Below, one piece after another: positions 61,005 through 64,000 of a stretch of 64,000 nucleotides of DNA (positions within the stretch are counted from its first letter, which is position 1; each line of letters opens with the position of its first letter). The DNA is from Lamellibrachia satsuma (taxonomy: Eukaryota > Annelida > Polychaeta > Sabellida > Siboglinidae). The notes below the pieces were generated by a model. It made no database searches, had not been told where the DNA came from, and saw only the letters and a list, made by a program, of their open reading frames with translations. The DNA lies in the NCBI GenBank assembly GCA_033239005.1, contig BSQZ01000001.1, positions 4,812,501 through 4,876,500 on the forward strand. Reading direction: 5' to 3'. A program made the translations under genes and the position numbers.

Positions 61005-61410
61005 CTGTCTTGAACTTGTCTCTCTCCCTGATTGCAACTATTTCCTCTGGGAGGCGGGAGGCAGTTAGTAAGGATGTCCTCTTATGGCCAGCAGTGTCCG
61101 AGGGTGGAATCGCCACAGCTGCTGTGTGTTGAGATATTGATGCCTGGTTGCTCCTCGCACTACTGGAGCAGGTAGAAACATGCTACTTATAGTGTTGGTA
61201 TATCCGGTGGAACAAGGTGATTGCACCAACTTGTCTCCGTTGTGCCAGTGGTTGGGTGGCATTCATGTTCAGAGAAGCCTGTGGCATAGCTATACTTTTG
61301 ACAACTGGCTTCTGGGCGATATCAAGTGTGCTTAGCGATGTTTCGGGGGCATCCATCCATACAGATGAGGTATATTCTATATTGGATATCACCATGCTCT
61401 TTCAGACCAT
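61005..61410 (-). pseudogene. Non-LTR reverse transcriptase C-terminal fragment, arm B
   Basis: Mirror of 41,385-41,803. Reads YTSSVWMDAPETSLSTLD, ASLNMNATQPLAQRRQVGAI, TAGHKRTSLLTASRLPEEIV and AIRERDKFKTE in broken frames. Confidence 0.6.
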
Positions 61411-61429
61411 AGCTCGCTGGTTTCGGTTC

Positions 61430-61730
61430 AAGTGTGTGTGTGTGCGCGCGCGCGCGCTCGCTCGTGTGTTTGGTGTGTGTATGTGTGTGTGTGCGTGTGT
61501 GTGTGTGCGTGCGCGTGTGTGTGTGCGTGCATGTGTGCAAATATAAAATGTGGATAACTAGACGTCCAGTCAGCCTTTTTCAAGGTCTGGATCCGCCCAT
61601 GAGTATCCACTGCCATATTCTAGCTAGTTTGTCCAAATATATAATTTCGATGTGCTTAATCTTTGGACAAACTATTATATTATGTTGAATGGGGCCCACA
61701 CGCACGCACGCACGCACGCACGCACGCACA
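61430..61730. repeat. GT/GCGC and ACGC microsatellites
   Basis: An interrupted (GT)n with gcgc runs at 61,433-61,545 (mirror of the arm A CA tract), and (acgc)n at about 61,698-61,728. Confidence 0.9.
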
Positions 61731-62233
61731 ATGACATAATAACGTTATTCACCAGACAAAGTCGACAAGATGATGATGATGATTATTCTCCATAGACCTG
61801 TACAATCATCCATATAAATGATCACATATATTGCAGTATATGCGGAGTGCATATCTAATGATGTCATTGTAGATATATATATATATATTTTTTGTTTATA
61901 ATAACTTAATAATTATATTAACATAGAAAGTATTTTTAGTATACCAAAATTCTCTGCCGTCATGATAGTATGCCAAAGCAGTGTCAAAGACGGTATTTCT
62001 TTAAAAAAAATAATAGTGTCACATTTGTGTAGATATTAGCTTTTGTAAATTACCATGGTTGTATTTTTATATGTACATTATGTTTTCAGAAAATACATTG
62101 TAATAATTAATATGTCATACTATTTACACTATACAAATCAGTATATATCCAAGACATTATAGCAATCTATCAATATTGTAACTTCTTTACAATCACCACT
62201 TACACGGTTCTAACCACCATTGTCATTTTGTAG
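61731..62233 (+). other. Intron 1 of gene 3, 3' part
   Basis: No gene. Includes a short (TA)n at 61,873-61,890. The sequence just before exon 2 mirrors arm A, including the acceptor. Confidence 0.45.
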
Positions 62234-62349
62234 CGTTTTTCGTAATATGGTTTAACGCGTCGCTACTCATTCGTCAAAAGAAAGGGCCAATAGACAACAT
62301 CGATTCAGAGAAGCTGATGTCGGATGTCATAGATTTGACACAAAACGAG
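62234..62349 (+). CDS. Sulfotransferase gene 3, exon 2
   Basis: 116 bases, acceptor ttttgtag, donor GAG|gtaaat, phase 1 to 0, as in gene 1. It encodes FFVIWFNASLLIRQKKGP and the acidic stem start, ending DVIDLTQNE. The catalytic exons 3-4 would lie beyond 64,000 on the plus strand and are not seen, so whether gene 3 is complete is unknown. Confidence 0.8.
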
Positions 62350-62626
62350 GTAAATACCTATTCGTCATGTTGTCTATGTAAGTCTTAAATGTTCAGCATG
62401 AATTAATTTAATGAGAAAACCTGTTATGGATCATAGAAAAACAAATTGTACCACTCGTATTTAACTTTGTTACTTTTTATATTGACTACAATGATGCGAT
62501 TTTGTGCAGTTTTGCACTCGACTAGCAAATATAATGAAGTTCACCAAGACAAACACCTTTCGGATGTCGTTGGTATTCGAGGACGGAGGGGTGGGGTAGG
62601 GGATGTGATGTGGGGTGGGGTGGGGG

Positions 62627-63183
62627 GGGTACTACTGTGAAAGAAAAGGACTTATGAATAAGAATACGTGCTGATATGAAATTTTCAGAACAGTGTGGTA
62701 TTGCAACTTCAAAGGGTAGTCAAATTCTTGGGTTAATTAGGAGAAATATAACACACAAGGAGAAGAAGCTAATTATGCATCTGTATAAAGCAATAATTAG
62801 GCCTCATTTAGAGTATTGTATAAAAGCTTGGGGACCATATCAAAAGAAGGATATAGAGACGCTTGAACGAATATAGAGGAGAGCAAGTAAAATTATTCCA
62901 GAACTGAGAGACCTTAGTTATGAAGAACGACTGAGACAAAGCGATTAAGAGGAGACCAAATTGAATATTGCATGTGTATGAAAATATAGATAGAAATATT
63001 TTTTTTTCAATCAAGAAAGATAATAAAATTACATGGACATGAGATAACATTAGTAACAGATCAGTGTAGATTAGATATCAGGAAGTACTTGTTCTCACAG
63101 AGGACAATCAATGAATGGAATACATTATCTACGGATTGTGTAACTGCTAGCAGCGTGAATATGGATAACAATCTTGTTAAAAA
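62627..63183 (+). mobile_element. CR1-type 3' fragment (arm B copy)
   Basis: Starts with tactactgtgaaagaaaagg and reads [40 protein letters not shown], then broken C-terminal pieces and the tail of aatcttgttaaa units at 63,165-63,185. Mirror of 39,216-39,722 with a different internal deletion. Confidence 0.85.
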
Positions 63184-63524
63184 TCTTGTTAAAATCAATA
63201 TGACATAATTTGCCGAAGCTTACGCCAGACAGCGCCCTCTGGCTAATTGGCAATCCATCTAATAAACGTTAGGCTAGTCTTGAGCACACCGTGTGAGGCC
63301 ACTGTTTCTCGTCACGGCATCCACACAGGCTGTCATAGGCAATTGTTTGACAGGAGGACCATTCTGTGACAACATAATCATTAGTTACTTGCACATATAA
63401 TGTCCAAAGCTTCGTGTTGGAATTACGTTGGAAATAAATTGAACCCACGGGCCAATCTGCACATTGTATGTTACTACCATGTCATGATGCTACATGTCAA
63501 GATGCTACATGTCATGATGCTACA

Positions 63525-63561
63525 TGTCACACACACAAACACACACACACAAACACACGCA

Positions 63562-63593
<32 letters not shown>

Positions 63594-63736
63594 AACACAC
63601 ACACACACACAAACACAAACACACACACACACACACACACGAATACGAACACGCAAACGCACACGCACACGCACACACACACAAACAAACACACACACAC
63701 ACACAAACACGCACACACACAAACACAAGCACATAC

Positions 63737-63767
<31 letters not shown>

Positions 63768-63770
63768 GGA
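63525..63770. repeat. (CA)n microsatellite, arm B
   Basis: Interrupted ca/acgc tract, mirror of 33,703-33,985. Thr-His and Cys-Val open frames here are artefacts. Confidence 0.97.
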
Positions 63771-63776
63771 ATGACT

Positions 63777-63781
<5 letters not shown>

Positions 63782-63866
<85 letters not shown>
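63782..63866. repeat. (TA)n microsatellite
   Basis: About 42 TA units; absent from the matching position of arm A. Confidence 0.97.
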
Positions 63867-63869
<3 letters not shown>

Positions 63870-63982
63870 TCTTCGAAATGTAAACGTCCAACAAAATTAA
63901 TTGTTCTAAGAAAAATGTCGCAAATTGTTTTTATACATATTTTTATATATCATAAGGACAACGATCGCTAGATGGTAGCTCT

Positions 63983-64000
63983 AGTGCCACATCAAAGATT
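63983..64000 (+). mobile_element. Start of another CR1 copy at the window edge
   Basis: gtgccacatcaaagatt is the CR1 segment encoding VPHQRL (compare about 30,893 and 37,890). Arm A instead continues with non-CR1 sequence. Only 17 bases are visible. Confidence 0.6.

Overview
This window reads as nuclear DNA of an invertebrate animal. The genes have introns with GT/AG borders, the dominant repeats are CR1-type non-LTR retrotransposons with a GDSL/SGNH-esterase ORF1, and there is a very high load of micro- and minisatellites. A marine lophotrochozoan or other invertebrate with expanded carbohydrate sulfotransferases would fit, but the phylum cannot be fixed from the sequence. There is no sign of bacterial genes, rRNA, tRNA or CRISPR.

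The only host genes I can assemble are Golgi-type carbohydrate sulfotransferases. Gene 1 (minus strand, 43,776 to 25,154) is a complete four-exon model. Its exon phases agree at every junction, giving 494 residues: a type II membrane anchor (exons 1-2), a repetitive stem plus 5'-phosphosulfate loop (exon 3) and a 3'-phosphate binding half (exon 4). Gene 2 (minus, about 51,988 to 49,661) keeps exons 3-4, but exon 3 carries a frameshift and a stop. Gene 3 (plus, 59,643 onward) shows exons 1-2 and runs off the window.

Genes 1 and 3 lie in the arms of a large inverted duplication (arm A about 33.6-46.8 kb, arm B about 57.1-64.0 kb). In places the arms are about 98% identical. Arm A carries a 4.9 kb CR1 element that is absent from arm B; the empty site and a 5-6 bp target duplication are readable. 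Both arms share a tyrosine-recombinase relic, a second non-LTR RT fragment, a palindromic MITE-like repeat and several tandem arrays.

Region by region: 0-13 kb is almost gene-free with many minisatellites. 13-24 kb holds CR1 copies, a decayed CR1 ORF1, two adjacent adintovirus/Polinton-like genes (18.4-19.3 kb), a 0.7 kb (CTA)n tract and an RTE-like element. 25-44 kb is sulfotransferase gene 1; its 6.5 kb intron 3 contains a decayed capsid module (pVI-like and F54H12.2-like relics) and CR1 pieces. 44-57 kb is minisatellite-rich, including an 89-bp array with higher-order structure, and holds gene 2. 57-64 kb is arm B.

I found no intact novel multi-gene system. The points most worth following are the sulfotransferase inverted duplication, the dated CR1 insertion, the endogenous viral capsid remnants, and minisatellites that form part of sulfotransferase coding sequence.
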